NCBI GenBank assembly: GCA_023511915.1
Contig: JAIMAN010000005.1
Coordinates: forward strand, 1-64,000
DNA from: Armatimonadota bacterium
GTDB taxonomy: Bacteria > Armatimonadota > Fimbriimonadia > Fimbriimonadales > GBS-DC
Direction: 5' to 3'
Length of the DNA: 64,000 nt
Every line of letters starts with the position of its first letter. Positions within the stretch are counted from its first letter, which is position 1. The translations under genes and the position numbers were made by a program. This document shows positions 45,309 through 54,947 of this stretch, piece by piece. Under the pieces are notes generated by a model. That model was given only the letters and a program-made list of their open reading frames with translations. It ran no database searches and was not told the DNA's origin.

Positions 45309-46991
45309 ATGGCACGCCGTTATGACGACGAGTTCGAATTGCCCGAGACGCAAATCCGCGCTCTGGCGATTCTGGAAGAGATTATGCGACTCGCGCCCCG
45401 CGACGACCTGCGCCTGCGCCAGATGCTCCGCCTGCTGCAACACCAACTGGAAGTCGACGAGCAGCAGATGCAGGAGGCAATCCAGGCGATTCAGGAGTAC
45501 GAGGAGGCGTATCAGAAACTGACCAGCCCCGCCAACCGAATCGGCGTCTTTCTGGGTCAGCCAGACGAGGGCGTCGCGATGGTCGCGCTGGGCGACAGCG
45601 AATACTATGCTAATATTGACCCCAAGTTAGAGAACCCCGACTTCAAAGTGGGCACGCGCGTGAAGGTCAACGAAGCGTTTGCCGTCATCGGCGACCTGGG
45701 CTATCACCCTGCGGGACCGATTGTCAAGGTGCAAGAGGTGCTGGAGGGGGATCGCCTGCGCGTCGGGTCGGACCCGCAAGGGATGACCTCGCGCATCGTG
45801 TTCCGCTCGACCGACCTGTCGGAGGTTCTCATCAAGCCTGGCGACGAGGTGCGCCTCGAACCCAACTACAAGGTCGCCATCGAACACATCCCCCACCAAG
45901 AGGTGCGCGACTACTACTTCGAAGAGGTTCCGCCCATCGAGTGGAGCCAAATCGGCGGGCAGGAAGAGGCGATTCGGCTCATCCGCGAGACCATCGAACT
46001 GCCCCTGCTACACCCCGAAGTGTTCAAGCGCTTTGAGAAGCAGCCGCTCAAGGGCATCCTGCTCTACGGACCGCCAGGCTGCGGCAAGACGCTCATCGGC
46101 AAGGCGACCGCCTACAACCTCACGCGCCAGTATTCCGAACGGATGGGCAAGCCCGTGAAGGAATACTTCATGTATATCAGCGGTCCCAAGATTCTGAACA
46201 TGTGGCTGGGCGAGACGGAGCGCATGGTGCGCGAAATCTTCTCGATTGCCCGCGAAAAAGCGCGCGAGGGCTACCTCGTGTTCATCTTCATCGACGAGGC
46301 GGAGTCGATTCTGCGCACGCGCAGTTCGGGCAGGTGGCTCAACATCTCCAACACCGTCGTGCCGCAGTTCTGCGCCGAGATGGACGGGCTGGTGAGCCTC
46401 GAGAATGTGGTGGTGATGCTCACCTCCAACCGCCCCGACTATATCGACCCCGCGATTCTGCGTCCGGGGCGCATCGACCGCAAGGTGAAGGTGCGCCGTC
46501 CCGACCGCGACGCCACGCGCGAGATTTTCGGGATTTACCTCACGCCGACGCTGCCGCTGGATCCCGAATTCGTGCGCGAGTACGACACGCCCGCCGAAGC
46601 GCGCGAGTGCCTGATTGAGCAGGGGGTGCAGTACCTCTGGCGCAAGGCGCCCGACACCGAGTTCCTGCAGGTGTATCTGCGCAACGGCGGCGTCGAGACG
46701 CTCCACTGGCGCGATATGGTCAGCGGCGCGCTCATCAAGTCGGTCGTGGATCGCGCGAAAGAGTTCGCTATCCGCCGCGCGATTGAGGAGCCGAGCGTCG
46801 AACACGGCATCCGCCCCGACGACCTCAAGCGCGCCATCGAGATGGAGTACCGCGAGAACGAAATCTTCCCCAAGTCGGATGTAATGGAGGACTGGCTCAA
46901 ACTCATCGACTACGAGCCTGAGTATGTCGCCAGCGTCAAGCCCATCCGTCCGGGCGCAACGGGCGAAGACTTGCGGCGCACGGTCATCTAA
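45309..46991 (+). CDS. Proteasome-associated AAA ATPase (ARC/Mpa-like)
   Basis: N-terminal helical region, OB domains, GILLYGPPGCGKTLIGKATAYNL, VFIFIDEAESILRTRSSGRWLNISNTVVPQFCAEMDGLVSLENVVVMLTSNRPDYIDPAILRPGRIDRKVKVRRPD. Confidence 0.9.
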   Translation: MARRYDDEFELPETQIRALAILEEIMRLAPRDDLRLRQMLRLLQHQLEVDEQQMQEAIQAIQEYEEAYQKLTSPANRIGVFLGQPDEGVAMVALGDSEYYANIDPKLENPDFKVGTRVKVNEAFAVIGDLGYHPAGPIVKVQEVLEGDRLRVGSDPQGMTSRIVFRSTDLSEVLIKPGDEVRLEPNYKVAIEHIPHQEVRDYYFEEVPPIEWSQIGGQEEAIRLIRETIELPLLHPEVFKRFEKQPLKGILLYGPPGCGKTLIGKATAYNLTRQYSERMGKPVKEYFMYISGPKILNMWLGETERMVREIFSIAREKAREGYLVFIFIDEAESILRTRSSGRWLNISNTVVPQFCAEMDGLVSLENVVVMLTSNRPDYIDPAILRPGRIDRKVKVRRPDRDATREIFGIYLTPTLPLDPEFVREYDTPAEARECLIEQGVQYLWRKAPDTEFLQVYLRNGGVETLHWRDMVSGALIKSVVDRAKEFAIRRAIEEPSVEHGIRPDDLKRAIEMEYRENEIFPKSDVMEDWLKLIDYEPEYVASVKPIRPGATGEDLRRTVI

Positions 46992-47035
46992 GCCGTCGTC
47001 GGTCATGGTATACTCTCCCGCGACGGAGAGAGACC

Positions 47036-48904
47036 ATGGCTGGATACGCCCCTGAATTGATTGCCGCGCTTCAGGCGAAAGCGAGCCTTCTGCGCATCCA
47101 CTCGATACGCACGACTACCCGCGCGGGGTCGGGACACCCGACGACCTGTATGTCGGCGGCGGATTTGGTCGCTGGGCTGTTTTTCCATGCGCTGCGGGCG
47201 GATGTACGGAACCCGCGCCACCCGCTGAACGACCGCGTGATTTTCTCTAAGGGGCACGCCGCGCCGTTGTTGTATGCAGCGTGGGCGGAGGCGGGCGCGT
47301 TCCCGATTGAGCATCTGGACACCCTGCGCGAGTTCACGAGCGATTTGGAGGGGCACCCGACGCCGCATTTTCAGTGGTACGGCGCAGCCACAGGCTCGCT
47401 GGGGCAGGGGCTGTCGATTGCGGCGGGGATGGCGCTCGCGCTCAAGCGGGACGGGCTGCCCCCGCGCGTCTACTGCCTGATGGGTGACGGTGAGACCGCC
47501 GAAGGCGCGGTGTGGGAAGCCGCCGCCTTCGCCAGCCACTACGCGCTCAACAACCTGATTGCGCTGGTGGACATCAACCGTCAGGGACAGAGCCAGCCCA
47601 CGATGCTGCAGCACGACCTGCAGACCTACCGCGCCCGCTTCGAGGCGTTCGGCTGGCAGACGGCAGTCATTGACGGGCACGACATGACCGCGATTCTGGA
47701 CGCGCTCACCGCAGCGCAATCGGCGGAGCGTCCGTTCGCGATACTGGCGCGCACGCTCAAGGGCAAGGGCGCGTCCGCTGTGGAGGACAAGGAGGGCTGG
47801 CACGGCAAGCCGCTGCCGTCCGACCTCGCGGAGCAGGCGATTGCGGAACTCACCCCGCCAGCCGCCCTGCAGGCGGCTGCGGCGCAGTTGCGTGTGCTGC
47901 CCCCCTACGACGCGCCGCTGCCCGAACCCGTCGCGCCCAAGTCGCCCAGCCTGCCCACCTACACGCTGGGACAAGAGGTCGCCACGCGCGAGGCATACGG
48001 CGACGCGCTCGTCGCGCTCGGCAACGCCGACCCGCGAATCTATGCCCTCGACGGCGATGTGAAAAACTCCACCTTCGCCGAGAAGTTCCTCAAGGCACAC
48101 CCTGACCGCTTCGTGGAGTGCTTCATTGCTGAGCAGAACATGGCGGGCGCGGCGGTCGGCGTCGCCGAGTGCGGCAAAATCCCCTTCGCCTCCAGTTTCG
48201 CCTGCTTCCTCACCCGCGCCTACGACTTCATCCGCATGGCAGCGATTGGCAGGGCGAATGTGAAGTTCTGCGGCTCGCACGCGGGCGTCTCCATCGGCGA
48301 GGACGGCCCGTCGCAGATGGGGCTGGAAGACCTCGCGATGTTCCGCGTCATCCCCGAGGCGGTGGTGCTGTACCCCAGCGACGCGGTCTCCACCGTGAAA
48401 CTTGTGGCGGAGGCGGCGCGGTATCACGGCATCGCCTACATCCGCACCACGCGCCCCAAAACGCCCGCGATTTACCCCAACGACGAGCCGTTCCCCATCG
48501 GCGGGTGCAAAATCGTGCGCCAGTCGCCCAGCGATGTGGCGACCGTCGTCGCAGCGGGCATCACGCTGCACGAGGCGCTCAAGGCGCACCAAATCCTGCA
48601 GCAAGAGGGCATTAGCATCCGCGTGATTGACCTCTACAGCGTCAAGCCGCTGGACGCCGAGACGCTGATTCGCTGCGCCCACGAGACGAACGGCGTGATC
48701 ATCACGGTGGAAGACCACTACCCCGAAGGCGGGCTTGGCGAGGCGGTTGCGGCGGCGGTGAACGGGCACGGGGTGCGCGTCCATCGGCTGGCGGTGCGCG
48801 AGATCCCGCGCTCAGGCAAGCCCGACACGCTGCTGGAGGCGTATGGGATTAACGCCCGCGCGATTGTGGAAGCGGTGCGGGCTGTGGCGCAAGGGGTGGC
48901 TTAG
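47036..48904 (+). CDS. tkt: Transketolase
   Basis: RAGSGHPTTCMSAADLVAGLFFHALRAD...GSLGQGLSIAAGMALALKRDGLPPRVYCLMGDGETAEGAVWEAAAFASHYALNNLIALVDINRQGQS...FIAEQNMAGAAVGVAECGKIPFASSFACFLTRAYDFIRMA. Confidence 0.96.
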   Translation: MAGYAPELIAALQAKASLLRIHSIRTTTRAGSGHPTTCMSAADLVAGLFFHALRADVRNPRHPLNDRVIFSKGHAAPLLYAAWAEAGAFPIEHLDTLREFTSDLEGHPTPHFQWYGAATGSLGQGLSIAAGMALALKRDGLPPRVYCLMGDGETAEGAVWEAAAFASHYALNNLIALVDINRQGQSQPTMLQHDLQTYRARFEAFGWQTAVIDGHDMTAILDALTAAQSAERPFAILARTLKGKGASAVEDKEGWHGKPLPSDLAEQAIAELTPPAALQAAAAQLRVLPPYDAPLPEPVAPKSPSLPTYTLGQEVATREAYGDALVALGNADPRIYALDGDVKNSTFAEKFLKAHPDRFVECFIAEQNMAGAAVGVAECGKIPFASSFACFLTRAYDFIRMAAIGRANVKFCGSHAGVSIGEDGPSQMGLEDLAMFRVIPEAVVLYPSDAVSTVKLVAEAARYHGIAYIRTTRPKTPAIYPNDEPFPIGGCKIVRQSPSDVATVVAAGITLHEALKAHQILQQEGISIRVIDLYSVKPLDAETLIRCAHETNGVIITVEDHYPEGGLGEAVAAAVNGHGVRVHRLAVREIPRSGKPDTLLEAYGINARAIVEAVRAVAQGVA

Positions 48905-48976
48905 CCCGCGTTGAGGCGCGCGGTACCAGCTCCGCGATCCAGCCGCACTTGAACCGCTAAGTGGAGCCCGTTCCGT

Positions 48977-49906
48977 TTATGCTCCACCCGCACGATTCGA
49001 CAGCTTACCTGTTTTGCCCTCGAACAAAGCCAGCTGCGTCTTTTGACCCCACTGAAGGCTAGTCTGGATGCTCCAGATCTCGTCCAAGTTAGTCGTGAAG
49101 CGGTAGTAGGCGCGTAGGGGGAGAATTGCGTCTGCCTCGCGCTGAGCCGCCAAGCGATGCTTTATCATCGCGACATTTTCGGGGTCTATCTCGATTGCGA
49201 CGCAGTGGCGTCTTAGTTGCGTTGCAACAACGGCGGTTGTACCCGTGCCTGCAAACGGGTCTAAGACCCAGTCCTCAGGCAAACTCGCTGCAAGCAGAAT
49301 GCGCAGGAGCAACGCGATTGGCGATTGCTGCTTGTGGAACCGTTCGCCTGTCGGTGTGCGCAACGCCTCCGCGCCTGCAAAGTAGCCTGAAGTCAGCTCG
49401 CGGATGTCGTCCCACACATCCGTGAGGAACATACCGTTTTCTCGGGCGTAGCGATACTCTGGGCGCAACGGCGCGTCAATCCGCAAGCGGTTGAACACGC
49501 GCGGCTTGCGCCCTTTCGTCGCGAACGCGATGATCTGATAACTCTTGCCAAAACGCCATTCGTTGGGGACAGCCGAGGTACGCTTCGTCCAGATGATGAG
49601 GTTCTGCAGATGGAACCCCGCCTCACGCAGCACGCGCAGCGTCGGCTCGGCGTTCTTCTCACGCTGCATAAAAAACACCGCCCCGCCGTCCTGGGTGAGT
49701 GCGTAGACTTGCTCACAAACCTGATGCATCCACTGCCAATACTCGTCTTCGGGAAGGCTATCGTAGAAGTAGTTATATTCCTTACCCTGATTGAATGGTG
49801 GATCCAAAAAAGTTAGAGCAAAGCGATAGCCCTCCTGCTGCAGTTGCGTCAGTTCCTGCAAGCAGTCTCCCTGCCGCACCACTACCTGCCCTAACTCCTG
49901 ACTCAT
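48977..49906 (-). CDS. DNA methyltransferase (beta-type motif order, DPPF)
   Basis: RFALTFLDPPFNQGKEYNYFYDSLPEDEYWQWM ... EDWVLDPFAGTGTTAVVATQLRRHCVAIEIDPENV; motif IV before motif I. Confidence 0.92.
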   Translation of the reverse strand: MSQELGQVVVRQGDCLQELTQLQQEGYRFALTFLDPPFNQGKEYNYFYDSLPEDEYWQWMHQVCEQVYALTQDGGAVFFMQREKNAEPTLRVLREAGFHLQNLIIWTKRTSAVPNEWRFGKSYQIIAFATKGRKPRVFNRLRIDAPLRPEYRYARENGMFLTDVWDDIRELTSGYFAGAEALRTPTGERFHKQQSPIALLLRILLAASLPEDWVLDPFAGTGTTAVVATQLRRHCVAIEIDPENVAMIKHRLAAQREADAILPLRAYYRFTTNLDEIWSIQTSLQWGQKTQLALFEGKTGKLSNRAGGA

Positions 49907-50004
49907 ATGCCTGCAGTATACCATGCAGTCTGGCACGCTTTGGTGATGCGGCGCGCCTGTCGCCGTGATGCGACAGGCGTGTCCAAATAGGTACACTTAC
50001 CCCG

Positions 50005-50991
50005 ATGATTCAAGAGACCGCACCCTGGCTCTCGGAGGCGGAGGCGCGCGAGGTCGCCGAACAGGCGCACGCCGTCGCACGCGCCGTCGAACAGGTGATT
50101 CTGGGCAAGAGCGACACCGTGCGCCTGATGATTATCGGACTGCTCAGCGGCGGACACCTGCTGATTGAGGACATCCCCGGCGTGGGCAAGACGACGCTCG
50201 CCCGCGCGATTGCCAAAGCCATCGGCGGACAGTTCCGACGCATCCAGTTCACGCCTGACCTGCTGCCCGCCGATGTCACTGGCTCGGTGATTTACAACCA
50301 AGCGCGCGGCGCGTTCGAGTTCCACCCTGGTCCCATCTTCGCGAACATCGTGCTGGCAGACGAAATCAACCGCGCCACGCCCAAGACGCAATCCGCGCTG
50401 CTGGAGGCGATGGAGGAGCGCACGGTGTCGGTGGAGGGCGAGTCGCACCCGCTGCCGCAGCCGTTTCTGGTGATTGCCACGCAGAACAACATCGAGATGG
50501 TGGGCACCTACCCGCTGCCCGAAGCGCAGATGGATCGCTTTTTCGCGCGGGCGTCGCTGGGCTACCCGTCGCCTGAAGTAGAGACGCAGATTCTGGAGGC
50601 GCGTCAACTACAAGCGCCGCTGGAACACCTGCAGCCTGTGCTGACGCCCGACCAACTGATGGCGCTGCAGCAGCAGACGCGCCGTCTGTATGTTAGCCCT
50701 GCGGTGCGGCGGTATATCGTGGATGTGGTGAACGCGACGCGCCGCCACCCGAAGGTGATGCTGGGCGCAAGCCCGCGCGCGTCGATTGCGCTGATGCTGG
50801 GCGCGCAGGCGCATGCGCTGCTCGCGGGCAGGCACTACACTACCCCCGACGATGTGCAGCAGATGGCGACCCCTGTGCTGGCGCATCGGCTGATGCTCCG
50901 CTCCGACACGACCAGCCCCACCCGCGCCGAGAGCATCATTCGCGAGATTCTGTCGCAAGTGCCCGTGCCGATTGGAGGCGACACGCCGTGA
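50005..50991 (+). CDS. MoxR-family AAA+ ATPase
   Basis: HLLIEDIPGVGKTTLARAIAKAIGGQFRRIQFTPDLLPADVTGSVIYN...NRATPKTQSALLEAMEERTVSVEG. Confidence 0.96.
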   Translation: MIQETAPWLSEAEAREVAEQAHAVARAVEQVILGKSDTVRLMIIGLLSGGHLLIEDIPGVGKTTLARAIAKAIGGQFRRIQFTPDLLPADVTGSVIYNQARGAFEFHPGPIFANIVLADEINRATPKTQSALLEAMEERTVSVEGESHPLPQPFLVIATQNNIEMVGTYPLPEAQMDRFFARASLGYPSPEVETQILEARQLQAPLEHLQPVLTPDQLMALQQQTRRLYVSPAVRRYIVDVVNATRRHPKVMLGASPRASIALMLGAQAHALLAGRHYTTPDDVQQMATPVLAHRLMLRSDTTSPTRAESIIREILSQVPVPIGGDTP

Positions 50992-52055
50992 GAGAATACA
51001 AACTGACCGCGCTGATGGCGGCGACCTCGTTTCTGCTCTGTTCGGGGCTGATGACGAACAACCGCCAGATGTATTGGATGGCGTGCGTGCTGGGCGCGCT
51101 GATGGGGGGCGCGTACCTGCTGGTGCGGCGCGGGGTGCAACAGACCACCGTGCAACGCCACTGCCCCACCGAACTGATGGAGGGCGAAACGGTCGATGCG
51201 CAGGTCGTCGTCGCGACGCGCGCACGCTGGGGGCTGCTGTGGGTCAAAGCGGAAGAGACCGCCTCGGCAGGGCTTGCCGTCGAGCCGCTGCCGACCGAGC
51301 AGGACAGCCCCTTCACAGGCGTGATGCACTACCGCCTCACTGCGCTGCGACGCGGGGCGCAACGGCTGGGACCCGTGTACCTCACGCTGTCGGATCCGTT
51401 CGGGCTGTTTGTGCGCCAAGAGCGCGTGGACGACACGACGGAGGTGCTGGTGTTGCCGCGCCCGATTGCGCTGCCGCGCTGGAACTGGGAGGGCGGCGGG
51501 CGCGGGCGGCTGATTGCCTCCACGCTGCACGGCAAGCGCGGCGAGGGTACCGACTGGCACGGCGTGCGCCCCTACACTCCTGGCGACCCGCTGCGCCGCA
51601 TCCACTGGCGCGCCACCGCCCGACATGGCGACTGGCATGTCAAGGAGTTCGAGGTGAGCCAACTCGCGCCGACCGTGCTGGCGTTAGAGCAAGCCCCCAC
51701 CTGGCGCGCGGACGGCGAGGCGTACCCCGACTTCGACCAAGCGATACGCCACCTCGCGTGGATTATCCTCGAAGCGCCGCGGCAGGGCGTGTCGGTGATT
51801 CTGGTCGGGGCGAACTTGCCCGAAGTGCGCCTGACGCCCGAAAGCTACACTGACCCGCGCGCGCTGCTGCGCCTGCTGGCGCGCCTGCACCCTGACGCCG
51901 ACCACTCGATTCTGGACGACCTGCCCCGCCTGATTCAGCAGTACGGCGAGCGGTATCGAATCGCGCTGTTCGCCCCGCCGCAGGAGTACGCCGTGTTCCA
52001 TATGCGCGTGCAGGGCTATCAGGCGCAGGGCTATGCGGTAGAGGTCTATGCGTGA
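50988..52055 (+). CDS. DUF58 domain protein
   Basis: GKRGEGTDWHGVRPYTPGDPLRRIHWRATARHGDWHVKEFE; follows MoxR with 4-nt overlap. Confidence 0.92.
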   Translation: MREYKLTALMAATSFLLCSGLMTNNRQMYWMACVLGALMGGAYLLVRRGVQQTTVQRHCPTELMEGETVDAQVVVATRARWGLLWVKAEETASAGLAVEPLPTEQDSPFTGVMHYRLTALRRGAQRLGPVYLTLSDPFGLFVRQERVDDTTEVLVLPRPIALPRWNWEGGGRGRLIASTLHGKRGEGTDWHGVRPYTPGDPLRRIHWRATARHGDWHVKEFEVSQLAPTVLALEQAPTWRADGEAYPDFDQAIRHLAWIILEAPRQGVSVILVGANLPEVRLTPESYTDPRALLRLLARLHPDADHSILDDLPRLIQQYGERYRIALFAPPQEYAVFHMRVQGYQAQGYAVEVYA

Positions 52056-53262
52056 GCCGTCGTCGGAGCCGCCCGCCAAGTGGACGCTGTACGGTATCCC
52101 GCTGCAGAAGGGGATTGCGCTGGGCATCGGCGCGCCGCTGTACCTGCCGACCTACGGCAACCCGATATGGTTCGACCCGCGCATGTTCGCCCAAGACGAG
52201 GACGAGTGGCGCGACATTGATTACCGCATGCCGACCGAGCCTGTGGAGGTGATTGGGCTGACGCGCACGCTGGACGACATCCCGCCCGTGCTGGCGCCCT
52301 ATGTGCGCGTGGTGGGCTGGATTGTGGAGCAGCCGCCTGAGCCGCCCCTGCCGACTGTGCCCGTGCTGCTTGCGCCGAAGTTGCCCACGCTGCTGCCCCC
52401 CGAAACGACGGTGGTGCTGGACGCGAACGCGGGCGTGGCGTACATCGAGCCGAGCGTCGCGGTGCTGGCGCGCTATCAGGCGCAGCTGCTGCGCACGGCA
52501 ACCCACACGCGCTACCATCTGGAGGGCGCGCACCTGCCCGTGCGCACTTGGGACGACCGCCCAATCCAGGTGGGTGGCGTCGCTACCGACTGGGACGCCG
52601 CGCCCGAAGTCGCGCAGGCAGGCGCGGAACTCGTGTGGCTGACCAGCGACACGCTGCCCGACGACATCCGCGCGACGGCGCACGCGCTGGGAGGCAAACC
52701 CCTGTGGCTGCGCCTGACCGAACTCACTGCCGACGACGACGCCTACTGGCAGGGGCTGCTGCGCGCCAGCGCGGAGTTGAACCTGACGCTGTTCGTGGAG
52801 CAAGCGGACGCGCTGCACGAGGCGACCGACTCGCTGGCGGTCGCGCGGGAGGCGTTGCGGATGGAGCATGTGCCCATCGGCGCGCTGGAGGTCGGACTAC
52901 TCGTGCACGAGGAGTTGCCCGACACGCTGGAGCCGCCGCCCTACGCGGTCGTTTGGGAGGTTGGGGCGTGGACGCAGGCGTTGGCGGAGCGTCTATGGGA
53001 GGCGCAGGCGACGGCGCGTGCGCTGGGCGTGCGCCGCGCGATTGTTGCGCCCGACACCGACGCCGAGACGCTCGCCCTCGCGCTGGGGCTGGAGCCGCAC
53101 ACGCTGATTGTGCCCGCAGACGCCCTTTCCGCCGCCAAGACGCGCCTTGCACTGCTGAGCGTCGCCGAGTGCCGCGAGTGGCTGCTGCTGCGCCTGCGCG
53201 ATTGGGCGAACCTTGCGCTGCGTCGTCAGCCCGATGCATGGCTCACCTCGCGCGCCCTGTGA
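52048..53262 (+). CDS. PTS Enzyme I-like (PEP-utilizing enzyme) pseudoenzyme, divergent
   Basis: [19 protein letters not shown] at the N-terminus, [26 protein letters not shown] swivel-domain end, [26 protein letters not shown]; no GGxTSH His motif. Confidence 0.6.
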   Translation: [404 protein letters not shown]

Positions 53263-53308
53263 GAAGAACCGTAGGTATAAGCACACTTGGGTACAATTTC
53301 TCGACGCG

Positions 53309-54697
53309 ATGAATCGCCGATGGGTTGGCGCGACGCTGCTCAGCGCGGTGGGGTTATTGGGGCTGGGCGCGGGCGCGCTTTTGTGGACAGTTAGCCGTGA
53401 CGCGCCGTTCCCCAGCGGGGTGCAGCTGGCGGGCTACTCGTTGGCGGGGGTGCGCCCCAGCCAACTCGGTCGCCACTTAGAGACGCTGCGCGCCGTGCTT
53501 GCCGAGCAGCCGATTGTCGTCGCGCAGGCGCCCCAGCGCGCCACGCGCCTCAAACAGTGGGGCGTCGAACTCGATGTCGCCGCCATGCAGCAGGCGGTGC
53601 TGGATGCGTGGGCGCGCGTGCCGCTGTGGGAGCGTCTGTTCGGCGCGCCGCGCGTGCAGGTCGCCCCGCAGTGGGCTGCCATTCCCGAACTGTTCCAGAC
53701 GCAACTGGAGCGCTACCGTTTTCTGGAGCGCGCCCCGCGCGACGCCCGCGTGCGCTTCGTCAACGGCGTCGTGGAAGTCATCCCCAGCCAGTCGGGGCAG
53801 ACGCTGGAACTGGAGCCGAGCCTGCAGAACCTGCTGGCTGCGCTGCGCGAGTTGCCCGCCGCGCAGACGCGCTTCGAGCTGGCGATGCGCCCCACGCCCC
53901 CGCGCATCTCCACCACAGTCGCCCGCGCCATCACGGGCGTGATGGCAAGCTACACGACGCGCTTTCCAGGCTATCAGGTCTCGCGCAACCACAACATTCG
54001 GCTGGCGGCAAGCGCACTCGACGGGCGTATCTTGCTGCCTGGCGAGCGGCTCTCGTACAATCAGGCGGTCGGCAAGCGCACGCTCAAGCAAGGGTTCCGC
54101 CCCGCGCCTGTAATCCTGTATGGCGAGAAGCGGCTGGGCGTCGGCGGCGGCATCTGCCAAGTCTCCTCCACGCTGTATAACGCCGCGCTCCTAAGCGAAC
54201 TCAAAATCGTGCGCCGCGTGAACCACTCGATCCCTGTGGACTATGTGCCCCTCGGACGCGACGCCGCCGTGACCGACACGGGCATCGACTTCGTGATCGA
54301 GAACCCGCACGACCACCCGATTGCGCTCGCGACCGAGTTGGGTCGCTCCTCGCTAACGATACGGGTGCTGGGGCAGCCTGTGGCGGGCAGGACGGTCGTG
54401 CTGAAGACCGAGCGCGGTCAGCCGAAGTCGCCGCCCATCACGCGCATCCCTGACCCGAACCTGCCTGTGGGCAAGGAGCGCGTCATCAAGAAGGGCGCGG
54501 CAGGCGTGCGCGTCGTACTCTGGCGCGAGGTGTACGAGAACGGCGTGTTGGTTGCGCGCGAGCGCGTGGCGACCAGCGTTTACCGCGCCCAGCCGCGCGT
54601 GATTGCCGTCGGTACGAAGCAAACGCCGAGCCAGTCGCCTGCGCCGACGCCTGATGCAGACGCCTCGCTGACAAGTCCGATCGCTCCCGACGAGTGA
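53309..54697 (+). CDS. VanW-family protein
   Basis: NIRLAASALDGRILLPGERLSYNQAVGKRTLKQGFRPAPVILYGEKRLGVGGGICQVSSTLYNAALLSELKIVRRVNHSIPVDYVPLGRDAAV. Confidence 0.93.
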   Translation: MNRRWVGATLLSAVGLLGLGAGALLWTVSRDAPFPSGVQLAGYSLAGVRPSQLGRHLETLRAVLAEQPIVVAQAPQRATRLKQWGVELDVAAMQQAVLDAWARVPLWERLFGAPRVQVAPQWAAIPELFQTQLERYRFLERAPRDARVRFVNGVVEVIPSQSGQTLELEPSLQNLLAALRELPAAQTRFELAMRPTPPRISTTVARAITGVMASYTTRFPGYQVSRNHNIRLAASALDGRILLPGERLSYNQAVGKRTLKQGFRPAPVILYGEKRLGVGGGICQVSSTLYNAALLSELKIVRRVNHSIPVDYVPLGRDAAVTDTGIDFVIENPHDHPIALATELGRSSLTIRVLGQPVAGRTVVLKTERGQPKSPPITRIPDPNLPVGKERVIKKGAAGVRVVLWREVYENGVLVARERVATSVYRAQPRVIAVGTKQTPSQSPAPTPDADASLTSPIAPDE

Positions 54698-54793
54698 AGC
54701 TGGCAGTGCAGACGGCGCGCCGTGTGTGGAATTGTACCCCCCTCCTGACCGCTGGCTCCCTCGCCCGCGAGGGGGCGCGGGGGATTATGAAGC

Positions 54794-54831
54794 TTCCGCC
54801 CACGCTGAAGCTAACGCTTCAGCACTCCAAA
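54794..54831. repeat. 38-bp intergenic repeat copy A
   Basis: TTCCGCCCACGCTGAAGCTAACGCTTCAGCACTCCAAA; internal GCTGAAGC-TAAC-GCTTCAGC hairpin. Confidence 0.9.
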
Positions 54832-54850
54832 CAGGTCGGCGCGCGGCTCA

Positions 54851-54877
54851 CCCCTCTCCCACCCTGTGGGAGAGGGG
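54851..54877. repeat. Inverted repeat CCCCTCTCCCA-CCCTG-TGGGAGAGGGG
   Basis: 11-bp perfect stem between the two 38-bp repeats. Confidence 0.85.
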
Positions 54878-54947
54878 CTGGGGGTGAGGGCAGAAAGTGG
54901 GCGCACCCTGCACACAGCGAACCCAAGCGATGTACCCTTAGCGAAGA

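Noticed and set aside
47003-48784. 593-aa minus-strand ORF opposite transketolase
   Set aside because: Same high-GC antisense artefact; tkt on the plus strand is unambiguous.
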